Of a stretch of DNA of 64,000 nt, positions 17,556 to 25,934 are shown piece by piece; position 1 is the first letter of the stretch, and every line of letters begins with the position of its first letter. Position numbers and translations under genes: made by a program. Below the pieces are notes generated by a model, which saw nothing but the letters and a program-made list of their open reading frames with translations, was not told the DNA's origin and searched no databases. Origin of the DNA: an uncultured Flavobacteriales bacterium (lineage in GTDB: Bacteria; Bacteroidota; Bacteroidia; Flavobacteriales_D; Crocinitomicaceae); assembly GCA_903935095.1 (NCBI GenBank), contig CAIZQH010000015.1:1-64000 (forward strand). Reading direction: 5' to 3'.

Positions 17556-18734
17556 TTAGATGTTTTCGATGATCATGGCAGAAGCACCTCCACCTCCGTT
17601 ACAAATTCCAGCTCCACCAATTTTTGCGTTGTTTTGTTTTAAAACGTTGATCAAGGTAACAATCACACGTGAACCTGAATTCCCAAGTGGGTGTCCAAGT
17701 GCTACTGCACCACCGTTTACGTCAACTTTCGCTGGATCTAGTCCAAGAATCTTAGTATTAGCAATCCCAACAACTGCAAACGCTTCGTTCAATTCCCAGA
17801 AATCAACATCGGCAACAGTCATATTGACTTTCGCTAACGCTTTCGGAATTGCTAAGGAAGGCGCTGTAGTAAACCATTCTGGTTCTTGCGCAGCATCTGC
17901 GTAACTCACGATTTTCGCGATCGGCGTCAAACCAAATTTCGCAACTGCTTCTTCCGAAGCTAATACCAACGCTGAAGCTCCATCGTTTAAGGTCGATGCA
18001 TTCGCTGCAGTGATCGTTCCTTCTTTGTCGAACGCAGGACGTAAGGATGGAATTTTGTCCAAAAAGACATTTTTATATTCTTCATCCTCCGAAACCATGA
18101 TTGGATCTCCTTTACGTTGAGGAACAGTAACAGCCACAATCTCGTTGTTGAATCGACCTGCATTCCAAGCATTTGCTGCTTTTGTGTAGGAATCCACTGC
18201 GAATTGATCTTGATCCTCACGCGAGATATTGTGTTCTTTCGCACACAACTCTGCACAGTTACCCATTGGCACTTTGTTATATACGTCTAAAAGTCCGTCT
18301 TTCGTGATTCCGTCTAACATGGTAATGTTTCCGAATTTCACACCGTTACGTCCATCTAGGTAATGTGGAACTTGTGACATGTTCTCCATTCCACCTGCTA
18401 CAACCACTTGGTTGTCACCAGCAAGAATAGATTGTGCTCCTAGCATAATCGCTTTCATTCCGGATGCACATACTTTATTAACGGTTGTACATGGAACATT
18501 ATTACCTAGTCCTGCACCAAGTGCTGCTTGACGAGCCGGCGCTTGACCAACTCCAGCTTGTAGTACATTTCCCATAAATACTTCATCGATGATGCTTGCA
18601 TCTACGTTTCCTTTTTCTAATGCTCCTTTGATTGCTACGGATCCTAATTGAGTTGCAGGAATGCTTGATAAGCCACCCATAAATGCTCCCATTGGAGTTC
18701 TTGCCGCAGCAACGATGTAAACAGTTTTAGACAT
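17556..18734 (-). CDS. Acetyl-CoA C-acyltransferase (thiolase)
   Basis: A 392-residue thiolase. The nucleophilic cysteine lies in NKVCASGMKAI (near residue 88), the histidine motif in GGAVALGHPLGNSG (near 348) and the second cysteine in GICNGGGGASAM (near 378). It catalyses condensation of two acetyl-CoA or the reverse cleavage of 3-oxoacyl-CoA. The size and motifs fit the biosynthetic acetyl-CoA acetyltransferase group, but a beta-oxidation role cannot be excluded. The frame stays open to 18842, which would collide with the divergent gene start. The ATG at 18734 gives the standard N terminus MSKTVYIVAAARTPMG. Confidence 0.92.
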   Translation of the reverse strand: MSKTVYIVAAARTPMGAFMGGLSSIPATQLGSVAIKGALEKGNVDASIIDEVFMGNVLQAGVGQAPARQAALGAGLGNNVPCTTVNKVCASGMKAIMLGAQSILAGDNQVVVAGGMENMSQVPHYLDGRNGVKFGNITMLDGITKDGLLDVYNKVPMGNCAELCAKEHNISREDQDQFAVDSYTKAANAWNAGRFNNEIVAVTVPQRKGDPIMVSEDEEYKNVFLDKIPSLRPAFDKEGTITAANASTLNDGASALVLASEEAVAKFGLTPIAKIVSYADAAQEPEWFTTAPSLAIPKALAKVNMTVADVDFWELNEAFAVVGIANTKILGLDPAKVDVNGGAVALGHPLGNSGSRVIVTLINVLKQNNAKIGGAGICNGGGGASAMIIENI

Positions 18735-18823
18735 ATGCTTTAAAATTTTCACGAATTTACGGATTCCTTTTTTGAATTTGATTTTAAACGGAAAAGAAAT
18801 CGCGACATTTCCGGAATTGTCCT

Positions 18824-18831
18824 TATTTTTG
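18824..18831 (+). promoter_or_regulatory. TATTTTTG motif before the vWA gene
   Basis: A TAnnTTTG match ends five bases before the ATG at 18837, giving a leaderless or nearly leaderless transcript if used. No TTG is visible at the -33 position. Confidence 0.4.
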
Positions 18832-18836
18832 AAGCT

Positions 18837-20915
18837 ATGCATTTACTCACAGATTTCTCACTTTGGTGGCTTGTTCCAATTGGACTTTTATCCTTTGTGT
18901 TGACTTACTTTTATTACCAAAAAGTCAGTTGGCTCACCGATTTAGCGGGATGGAAAAAGTCATTGATTAAATCTTTGCGCTTTTCCTCACTGTTTTTAAT
19001 TGGATTGCTTTTACTCGGCCTCGTTTTCGAAGCAAGCCATTTTCGCGATGAGAAACCTATTTTTATCACGCTTGTGGATAATTCATCCTCCATGAAGAAC
19101 TATAAGGATAGCTCATCCGTGGATAAAAACCTAGCAAATTACCGCAGGGAATTAACCGAGCGTTACGCTGATCAATTTGAGCTCATTGAATGGACAATTG
19201 GAAGTAAGCAGGGAACGAATCAAATCCAATTTAACGAAAAGAGCACGAATCTTGAACTCGGATTTGAAGCCATCAACACACAATTCTACAACCGAAACGT
19301 CGGAGGTGTCGCCTTGATTTCAGATGGAAATTACAATGTTGGATCGAATCCAAGTTATGCCGCTGAGAAATTAAATTTGACACCGGTTTTCACCTTAGCT
19401 ATTGGAGACACAACTCCAAAAAGAGATCAATTCGTCAAAAACGTTTCCGCCAATGATCTGGCTTATTTAAACAACGATTTTCCCGTTGAAGTGGATATTG
19501 AATCCTTTAAATTAGGTGGGAAAAGTGCAGTAGTCAGTATTTTGCACAATGGAAAAACAGTAGCAAGTCAAACCGTAACTTACGCAAATCAGAAAAGGAA
19601 CTTTAAACAAATAGATTTTCAATTGAAAGCAGATAAGGTTGGAGTGCAATCCTATACAGCTGTTATTTCTAACTTATCTGGTGAATATTCCATCAAAAAC
19701 AACCGCCGAAATTTCTACATCGAAGTGGTGGATGCACGTAGTAAAATTCTACTGATTTCTGCAGCGCCCCACCCTGATATGAGTGCCTTCAAAGATGTCT
19801 TGGAACGAAATGAAAATTACGAAGTTAAATCCATTCTTATGAAGGACTGGGATCAATCTCTCGCTAAAGTTGACTTGGTGATTTGGCATGAGCCAGGAAT
19901 CCAATTCGATGCAGCGCAACATCAAAGATTAAGGTCAGCTGGGATTCCTGTTTTATATGTGCTTGGACAACAAACGGACGCGAATGAAATTGCTAAATTA
20001 TCCATCGGATTAAAATCCAGTAGTTCAAGTCAATCTGAGGAACTGGAACCTTCCTTCAATAGTGGATTTAATGCGTTTGAATTAAGTGATGCGTGTAAAT
20101 CGTCTATTGATTTCTTACCGCCATTGACCGCGAAGTTTGGCGCGATAAAAGTCGATCCAAGTGCGGAAGTTTTATTGTATCAGCGAATTGGGAAAATTAA
20201 AAAAAATGACCCCTTACTCTTCTTTTCAAATGGTGAAAAAGTGAAAAATGGGGTAATCTTCGGAGAAGGAATTTGGCGTTGGAGATTAAATGACTTCATC
20301 CGTCATCAAAACCACGATGTGTTTAATGAGTTCATTGGAAAAATCGCAAACTATCTAATGGTTAAAAATCAAGGCATGGGCTTGCGTGTTCAACTTCCAA
20401 AGCGCATGAACAGTGAAGAGGAACTCATTGTCACCGCATCCTTCTATAATGCATCTATGGAGCCTATTACGGGTCCAAAGATCGACTTCACCCTTACAAG
20501 TGATCGTGGAAAACAATATAAATCTCAATTTGCCATTGCTGGAAGTGTGTACAAATTGAATCAGGGGAAATTAACTCCGGGGAAATACTCCTGGAAAGCG
20601 CGCACTACTTTCAGCGGTAAGAAATACGAAAAATCAGGAGTTTTTATTGTCGAAGAGATCCAATTGGAAAAATTAGAGTCCTTTGCCAATCATAGCACCT
20701 TAAAGCAATTATCCAAGCAATCAAATGGTTCGTTTCATGCGTTTTCTTCCTACCGTAAAATGTTGGATGAATTGGAAAAAAGAAACGACATCGCAACGGT
20801 CACCTATGAGGATCACACTTTTGATGATTTATTAGACTACCTCTGGGTTTTTTCCTTACTATTCTTCTTACTTGCATCCGAATGGTTTCTGAGAAGGTAT
20901 TTTGGATCTTATTAA
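18837..20915 (+). CDS. Membrane protein with von Willebrand factor A-like domain
   Basis: A 692-residue protein with two N-terminal transmembrane helices (about 8-27 and 48-66), a large periplasmic part and a C-terminal helix (about 665-685). The periplasmic part opens with a vWA domain whose metal site DxSxS is intact (D81, S83, S85 in DNSSSM), with later ISDGNYN matching the conserved aspartate. A glutamine-amidotransferase-like or beta-sandwich region follows. The layout resembles the large BatA-linked vWA proteins of Bacteroidota, but no MoxR or BatA gene is adjacent. Role unknown, probably protein-protein contact at the cell envelope. It is divergent from thiolase. Confidence 0.75.
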   Translation: MHLLTDFSLWWLVPIGLLSFVLTYFYYQKVSWLTDLAGWKKSLIKSLRFSSLFLIGLLLLGLVFEASHFRDEKPIFITLVDNSSSMKNYKDSSSVDKNLANYRRELTERYADQFELIEWTIGSKQGTNQIQFNEKSTNLELGFEAINTQFYNRNVGGVALISDGNYNVGSNPSYAAEKLNLTPVFTLAIGDTTPKRDQFVKNVSANDLAYLNNDFPVEVDIESFKLGGKSAVVSILHNGKTVASQTVTYANQKRNFKQIDFQLKADKVGVQSYTAVISNLSGEYSIKNNRRNFYIEVVDARSKILLISAAPHPDMSAFKDVLERNENYEVKSILMKDWDQSLAKVDLVIWHEPGIQFDAAQHQRLRSAGIPVLYVLGQQTDANEIAKLSIGLKSSSSSQSEELEPSFNSGFNAFELSDACKSSIDFLPPLTAKFGAIKVDPSAEVLLYQRIGKIKKNDPLLFFSNGEKVKNGVIFGEGIWRWRLNDFIRHQNHDVFNEFIGKIANYLMVKNQGMGLRVQLPKRMNSEEELIVTASFYNASMEPITGPKIDFTLTSDRGKQYKSQFAIAGSVYKLNQGKLTPGKYSWKARTTFSGKKYEKSGVFIVEEIQLEKLESFANHSTLKQLSKQSNGSFHAFSSYRKMLDELEKRNDIATVTYEDHTFDDLLDYLWVFSLLFFLLASEWFLRRYFGSY

Positions 20916-20924
20916 TCAGCCAAT

Positions 20925-21518
20925 ATGAAATTAGTGACATCCCTCCTACTTCTCCTTTTGTTTTCTTGTCAGAATTACGCACAAAAATTCAAAGATGGTG
21001 ACATCATTTTTCAGTCCTCACCTTCCCGGCAAAGCGCGGCGATTGAAGAAGCGACGAATTCGCCCTATTCGCATTGCGGAATCATCTTTTATGAGAATGG
21101 TGTTCCTTACGTTTATGAGGCTGTTCAACCTGTTGGAAAACGTTCATTGGAAGATTGGATTGAAAGCGGGGTAAATGAAATGTATGTGATCAAGCGTCTA
21201 ATAGACTCCACATTATTAGGGCCAGTTGAAATGCAATCATTAAAGAACTTCGCGTTTTCGCAATTTGGAAAGAACTATGATGGGGTATTTAATTGGTCGG
21301 ACAAAGAAATGTATTGTTCAGAACTCGTTTATAAAAGCTTTTGGAATGCCTGTCACATCAAATTAGCCAATCTTTTACCATTGAGAGATTTCAACATCGA
21401 CGGACCTATCGTTCGCAAAATCATGAAGGAACGCTACGGAAACGAGATTCCTTATGATGAACCAATGGTCTCTCCTGAACAATTATTCAATTCATCTCGA
21501 TTAATGACCATCAACTAA
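20925..21518 (+). CDS. YiiX/YebB-like NlpC/P60 cysteine hydrolase
   Basis: A 197-residue exported protein. Residues 1-15 are a signal sequence with a possible lipobox (LLFSC) or a signal-peptidase site near NYAQ. The body matches the permuted papain-like YiiX family: FKDGDIIFQSS, SPYSHCGIIFYENG with the catalytic histidine, VYEAVQPV, and MYCSELVYKSFW with the catalytic cysteine. Members are putative amidases or peptidases acting on cell-wall peptides or lipids, and the substrate is not established. It starts nine bases after the vWA gene and is followed 20 bases later by elaA. Confidence 0.82.
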   Translation: MKLVTSLLLLLLFSCQNYAQKFKDGDIIFQSSPSRQSAAIEEATNSPYSHCGIIFYENGVPYVYEAVQPVGKRSLEDWIESGVNEMYVIKRLIDSTLLGPVEMQSLKNFAFSQFGKNYDGVFNWSDKEMYCSELVYKSFWNACHIKLANLLPLRDFNIDGPIVRKIMKERYGNEIPYDEPMVSPEQLFNSSRLMTIN

Positions 21519-21538
21519 AAAAGCATTAAATTTAGGCC

Positions 21539-21997
21539 ATGAATTTAAATTTCCAATGCAAACATTTTAGTGAATTGAGCGTCGTTGAATTTCATGATAT
21601 CATCTCCGTTCGCCTGAAAACATTTGTGGTAGAACAAAATTGCGTTTACCAAGATCTCGATGGTAAGGATAAAAAATGTTATCATCTAATTTGTCGCGAT
21701 GGTATGGGGAACATTGTTGCCACTGCTCGCATTCTTCCTCCGGGAATTTCCTATGGGGAAGTTTCTATTGGACGGGTTGTTCTGCAAGAAGAACTGCGTG
21801 GAAATGGACAAGGTCACGAACTCATGAACAAATGCATGGCCTTTTGCGAAAAGGAATTTGGAAGAGTCCCTGTTCGTATTTCCGCACAAAAACACCTAGA
21901 ACGATTTTACAATGGCCATCTGTTTTTTTCTACAGGAAAAGATTACGAAGAAGATGGAATTCCTCATGTTGAAATGCTATATACACCCCTAACTTAA
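21539..21997 (+). CDS. elaA: ElaA-family GNAT acyltransferase
   Basis: A 152-residue GNAT-fold protein closely following the ElaA pattern: RLKTFVVEQNCVYQDLDGKD at the N terminus, ARILPPGISYGEVSIGRVV on the central strands, the acetyl-CoA pyrophosphate loop EELRGNGQGHELM and YEEDGIPHVEM at the end. ElaA proteins are predicted N-acyltransferases whose natural substrate is unknown. It lies between the YiiX-like gene and the M13 peptidase on the same strand with short gaps (20 and 5 bases), so a shared transcript is likely. Confidence 0.88.
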   Translation: MNLNFQCKHFSELSVVEFHDIISVRLKTFVVEQNCVYQDLDGKDKKCYHLICRDGMGNIVATARILPPGISYGEVSIGRVVLQEELRGNGQGHELMNKCMAFCEKEFGRVPVRISAQKHLERFYNGHLFFSTGKDYEEDGIPHVEMLYTPLT

Positions 21998-22002
21998 ATC
22001 AG

Positions 22003-24039
22003 ATGTTTTACAAAAGTTTATTCGCCTTTACTAGCCTTATTCTTGTGAGTTCTTGTGCGAAAAAAGAAGTTGAATTGTCCAGCAGAGAATTCTCTACTGT
22101 GAGCATGGATTATATAGATCCTAATGTCAAACCACAAGACGATTTCTTTCTTTTCTCAAATGGAAATTGGATAAAAAATAATGAGATTCCCGCTTCTGAA
22201 TCTAGATGGGGAAGTTTTAATGAGTTAGATCAAGAAAATAAAAAGAAATTAACGGCTATTCTGGAGGATGCTCAAGCAAACCAAGGTGTAAAAGGTTCTC
22301 AAAATCAACTACTTGGATCTTATTACGCTTCCTTTATGAATATGGAACGAAGAAATCAAATGGGTCTTAGTGGAATAAAAAGTGAATTAAATCGAATAGA
22401 TTCCATTAATCGCAAAGACTTTATTGTCATTGCTGTTGCTATTAATCACCGAGATGGCATCGGATCTACTTTTAGTTTTGGCGTAGGACAAGACATGAAA
22501 AATGTGACAAAGAATACAGCCTATATTGGACAAGGTGGTATTGGCTTACCAAACAAGGACTATTATTTAACAGAAAACAAAAAAGAAATCTTAGAGGCTT
22601 ACAAGCGTCACATCACAAAATCATTCGTCCTTCTAGGGAATTCTACTGAACAAGCGCAAAAAATGAGCGAGGATGTCGTTGGAATTGAGAAAAAAATGGC
22701 GGAATCCATGATGAGTCCCTCTGAAATGCGTATTCCGGAAAAAACATACAACAAGAAAAGTTTAAAGGAAACAATCACCTTACTCGGTTCATTTGATCTT
22801 CGTTATTACTTTAATATGGTTGGTTGTCAAACTCCTGATACCCTAATCGTTGGCAATCCGGACTACCTTAAAAAGATTGCTGAACTTCTAGAAGGTGAAT
22901 CCATTTCTATTTGGAAAAACTATCTTAAATGGAACGTCATCAATCATTATGCGGGGAATTTAGACGAGCAATTTGTTGCATTGAATTTTGATTTTTATGG
23001 AAAAACCTTAAGTGGTAAAAAAACTCAAAAGCCTTTAAATGAAAAAGTGATAGATGAAATCACCAATATAGAAATCGGAGAGCTTCTTGGGAAAGCTTTT
23101 GTGGAGCGCCATTTTTCTAAAGAAGCACAAGCGCGCGTGAACGAAATGGTAGATAATTTATTAGCTGTTTTTAAAGAGCGAATCCAAAACTTAGATTGGA
23201 TGTCGGACGCAACGAAGCTTGAAGCATTAAATAAACTTTCTTCCATTGGACGAAAACTTGGATTTCCTGATAAATGGGAAGATTATTCTAGCTTAAATTT
23301 TCGTTCGGAAGACTATTTGGCCAATGTGAAGGAAATGAACCGATTTAGTGTCCGAAAGAACTTCTCTGAATTAAAGAAAGAAGTGGATAAAGATAAATGG
23401 GGAATGCCCGCACACATGGTTAATGCTTACTACCATCCCCTATTGAATGAAATAGCATTCCCTGCAGGAATTATGCAAGCACCATTTTTCGATGAAAAAT
23501 CGGAAGACGCCGTCAATTATGGGCGAATTGGAATGGTGATTGGTCATGAATTTACACACGGTTTTGATGATATGGGTGCAAAATTTGCTGCTGATGGTTC
23601 CTTTAAGAATTGGTGGACAGAAGATGATTTGAAATTGTTCGAAGAGAAAACCAAAATTCTTGGTGAAACGTTTTCTGCTTTTTGTCCAATGGTGGATCAA
23701 TGTGTGAATCCTGATTTAACAATGGGAGAGAATATCGCGGATTTAGGCGGACTCACCATGGCGTTTTATGCGTACAAAAGAACCGCTGAGTTTAAGGTAA
23801 ATGAAGTACGTGGAGGATTTTCGCCAGCCCAACGCTTCTTTATTGCTTACGCTCAATTATGGAAAATTAAGTATACAGATGAGGAAATGAAAAATCGCAT
23901 TGCGAATGACCCACATTCACCGGGGATGTACAGAGTAAATGGACCATTAAAAAATTGTCCGGAATTCTTTGACGCATTTGATGTTAAAGAAGGGCAAGCT
24001 ATGAGAAATGACGCGAAGAAAATCGCTAAAATTTGGTAG
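22003..24039 (+). CDS. M13 family zinc endopeptidase lipoprotein (PepO/neprilysin-like)
   Basis: A 678-residue metallopeptidase. The N terminus is a lipoprotein signal with lipobox LVSSC, so it is likely anchored in the periplasm or outer membrane. The M13 N-terminal domain (DPNVKPQDDFFLFSNGNWI onwards) is followed by the catalytic domain with the zinc motif HEFTH near residue 515, the third zinc ligand in GENIADLGG near 576, and the substrate-binding motif NAYYHP (a variant of NAYY). The terminal W is also family-typical. It degrades short to medium peptides. A strong terminator follows the stop. Confidence 0.92.
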   Translation: MFYKSLFAFTSLILVSSCAKKEVELSSREFSTVSMDYIDPNVKPQDDFFLFSNGNWIKNNEIPASESRWGSFNELDQENKKKLTAILEDAQANQGVKGSQNQLLGSYYASFMNMERRNQMGLSGIKSELNRIDSINRKDFIVIAVAINHRDGIGSTFSFGVGQDMKNVTKNTAYIGQGGIGLPNKDYYLTENKKEILEAYKRHITKSFVLLGNSTEQAQKMSEDVVGIEKKMAESMMSPSEMRIPEKTYNKKSLKETITLLGSFDLRYYFNMVGCQTPDTLIVGNPDYLKKIAELLEGESISIWKNYLKWNVINHYAGNLDEQFVALNFDFYGKTLSGKKTQKPLNEKVIDEITNIEIGELLGKAFVERHFSKEAQARVNEMVDNLLAVFKERIQNLDWMSDATKLEALNKLSSIGRKLGFPDKWEDYSSLNFRSEDYLANVKEMNRFSVRKNFSELKKEVDKDKWGMPAHMVNAYYHPLLNEIAFPAGIMQAPFFDEKSEDAVNYGRIGMVIGHEFTHGFDDMGAKFAADGSFKNWWTEDDLKLFEEKTKILGETFSAFCPMVDQCVNPDLTMGENIADLGGLTMAFYAYKRTAEFKVNEVRGGFSPAQRFFIAYAQLWKIKYTDEEMKNRIANDPHSPGMYRVNGPLKNCPEFFDAFDVKEGQAMRNDAKKIAKIW

Positions 24040-24053
24040 GGAATTTGAGCTAA

Positions 24054-24092
24054 CAAAAAAAAGTCCCGACGTTAGGTCGGGACTTTTTTTTT
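24054..24092. terminator. Bidirectional Rho-independent terminator
   Basis: The stem AAAGTCCCGAC/GTCGGGACTTT with a 5-base loop has an A-run on the left and a T-run on the right. It therefore serves both the M13 gene (+) and the convergent lipoprotein gene (-). Confidence 0.9.
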
Positions 24093-24113
24093 GTTATTAT
24101 TATTGTGTCAGTA

Positions 24114-24401
24114 TTAATTATAATGAATGTATTGAATGGCACATTCCATTAAAATGCCTAATCGATCGTCTTCGTTTAACTTTTTCGCTGCATCGTAATT
24201 ATCATAGATTTTCTCTAAGCTATCGATATAGCAATCAAAACATAAGTCTTTTGCAGAACCAACAGTTTCCAAAGCACTCGAATATTCTTTCACATCTTTT
24301 AACGCTTCTTTACGGTCTTCCTCATTCCATTTTCCTTTTGCACTTGATGCACCGCAAGCAAACAAGGTTAAAACAGTAAATACAACAAATACTAATTTCA
24401 T
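24114..24401 (-). CDS. Small lipoprotein, function unknown
   Basis: A 95-residue protein with a type II signal peptide (residues 1-15) and lipobox LFACG, then a charged helical body containing a CFDC pair (near residues 59-62) and a further cysteine near the end. I do not recognise a family. Its start overlaps the hisS stop by four bases, so it is the distal gene of a two-gene transcript ended by the bidirectional terminator. It is probably attached to a membrane on the periplasmic side. Confidence 0.65.
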   Translation of the reverse strand: MKLVFVVFTVLTLFACGASSAKGKWNEEDRKEALKDVKEYSSALETVGSAKDLCFDCYIDSLEKIYDNYDAAKKLNEDDRLGILMECAIQYIHYN

Positions 24402-25771
24402 AATTCGGCGATTTTGGTGGTAAATGATTCGTAGCTAAGGGTTTCTTGCTCCCCAGTCTCCATATTTTTCAAGCTTAAGATTCCGGATTTTAATTCTTCT
24501 TCACCAAGTAAAACGACATACTGAACAGATCGATCATTGGCATATTTCATCTGTTTTTGAAGTTTAGCCGTACTTGGATATACTTCACAGTCGATACTCA
24601 ACTCGCGGATTTCACGGGCTAGGGAAAGACACTTTTGAACTTCCGCCTCCCCAAAATTGATAAAAAGCACTTTTAGTCCTTTCGTGATAGATTCAGGAAA
24701 TAAATTCAATTCCGTCATCACATCGTAGATGCGATCAGCGCCAAAGGAAATACCAATGCCTGAAAGTCCATTCAATCCGAAAAGTCCCGTTAAGTCATCG
24801 TAACGTCCACCTCCACAAATAGAACCCATATTGACATTGTTTGCTTTGACTTCAAAGATGGCTCCGGTGTAATAATTTAACCCGCGAGCTAAGGTTAAGT
24901 CAAATGATAAATCAGCGCGTTTAAGTCCCATTGAATCAATGATGTTCATCACATATTCTAACTCGTCAATTCCTTTCATTCCCACTTCAGAATTCGCCAA
25001 ATAAGTACGCATCAGTTGAAGTTTATCGTTATTGCTTCCGGCAAATTGAAAAAGTGGTTTGATTTTATTAATGGCAGCCTCGCTAATGCCTTTTTGAGAC
25101 AGTTCATTCAAGACACCCTCCTCACCTATTTTATCTAACTTATCAATAGCAACTGTTAAGTCAATAATGCGATCTGCTTCTCCACAAACCTCGGCAATTC
25201 CACTGAGGATTTTACGGTTGTTCAAATAAATAGTGAAGGAAGGAATGTTTAAGTTCGTAAGGACATCGTCAAAAATTTGAATCAATTCTACTTCACAAAG
25301 CAACGAATCCGAACCTACGACATCCGCATCACATTGAAAAAACTCTTGATATCTTCCGTGCTGTGGACGATCCGCTCTCCATACGGGTTGAATTTGATAG
25401 CGTTTAAATGGAAAAGTAAGTTCATTCTGATGTTGCACTACAAAGCGCGCAAATGGAACAGTTAAATCATATCTCAAGGCTTTTTCCGCTAAAGATGATG
25501 CGAACTTCGGTAGGTTATCATTGGCCAATGCATCCAAATCTGCTTTACGCATTTTATCCCCAGAATTTAAAATTCTAAAGATTAAGCGATCTCCTTCTTC
25601 ACCATATTTTCCCATTAGCGTAGAGGATAATTCAAAACTCGGCGTTTCAATTGGCGCAAATCCATAGCGTTTAAAAACGGATTTGATGGATTCAAAAAGA
25701 TAGGTTCTTTTGGCTACCTCACTTGGTAGAAAGTCACGCGTACCTTTAGGTATGGATGGTTTTTGAGCCAT
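24398..25771 (-). CDS. hisS: Histidyl-tRNA synthetase
   Basis: A 457-residue class II aminoacyl-tRNA synthetase that charges tRNA-His. The N terminus MAQKPSIPKGTRDFLP is typical. Motif 2 (RYQIQPVWRADRPQHGRYQEF) is near residue 115, the histidine-binding LARGLNYYTGAIFEV near 310, motif 3 (GIGISFGADRIYDVM) near 355, and a C-terminal anticodon-binding domain follows. The frame is open to 25834, but the extra 21 codons have no family counterpart, so the ATG at 25771 was chosen. A TAnnTTTG motif lies 67 bases upstream of that ATG. Confidence 0.95.
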   Translation of the reverse strand: MAQKPSIPKGTRDFLPSEVAKRTYLFESIKSVFKRYGFAPIETPSFELSSTLMGKYGEEGDRLIFRILNSGDKMRKADLDALANDNLPKFASSLAEKALRYDLTVPFARFVVQHQNELTFPFKRYQIQPVWRADRPQHGRYQEFFQCDADVVGSDSLLCEVELIQIFDDVLTNLNIPSFTIYLNNRKILSGIAEVCGEADRIIDLTVAIDKLDKIGEEGVLNELSQKGISEAAINKIKPLFQFAGSNNDKLQLMRTYLANSEVGMKGIDELEYVMNIIDSMGLKRADLSFDLTLARGLNYYTGAIFEVKANNVNMGSICGGGRYDDLTGLFGLNGLSGIGISFGADRIYDVMTELNLFPESITKGLKVLFINFGEAEVQKCLSLAREIRELSIDCEVYPSTAKLQKQMKYANDRSVQYVVLLGEEELKSGILSLKNMETGEQETLSYESFTTKIAEL

Positions 25772-25838
25772 ATCTTGAATAAATAATTCGATGTTTAATG
25801 AGTAAATCGTCGGCATTTTGCGAACGAAACACACAGGG

Positions 25839-25846
25839 CAAAGTTA
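25839..25846 (-). promoter_or_regulatory. -7 element TAACTTTG of hisS
   Basis: On the minus strand TAACTTTG followed by CC matches the Bacteroidota -7 motif. It implies a leader of about 60 bases before the ATG at 25771 and supports the downstream start. Confidence 0.55.
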
Positions 25847-25934
25847 AGTTCTTTAATTGATTTGAATGATATTTTACTAAACTATACATTGATTTCATAC
25901 AGGTAATCTAAAATTGTAAGACTAATAAAATGAA

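Noticed and set aside
18735-18842. 36-codon extension of the thiolase frame
   Set aside because: It overlaps the divergent vWA start and its promoter motif, and thiolases begin at the MSKTVYIV position.
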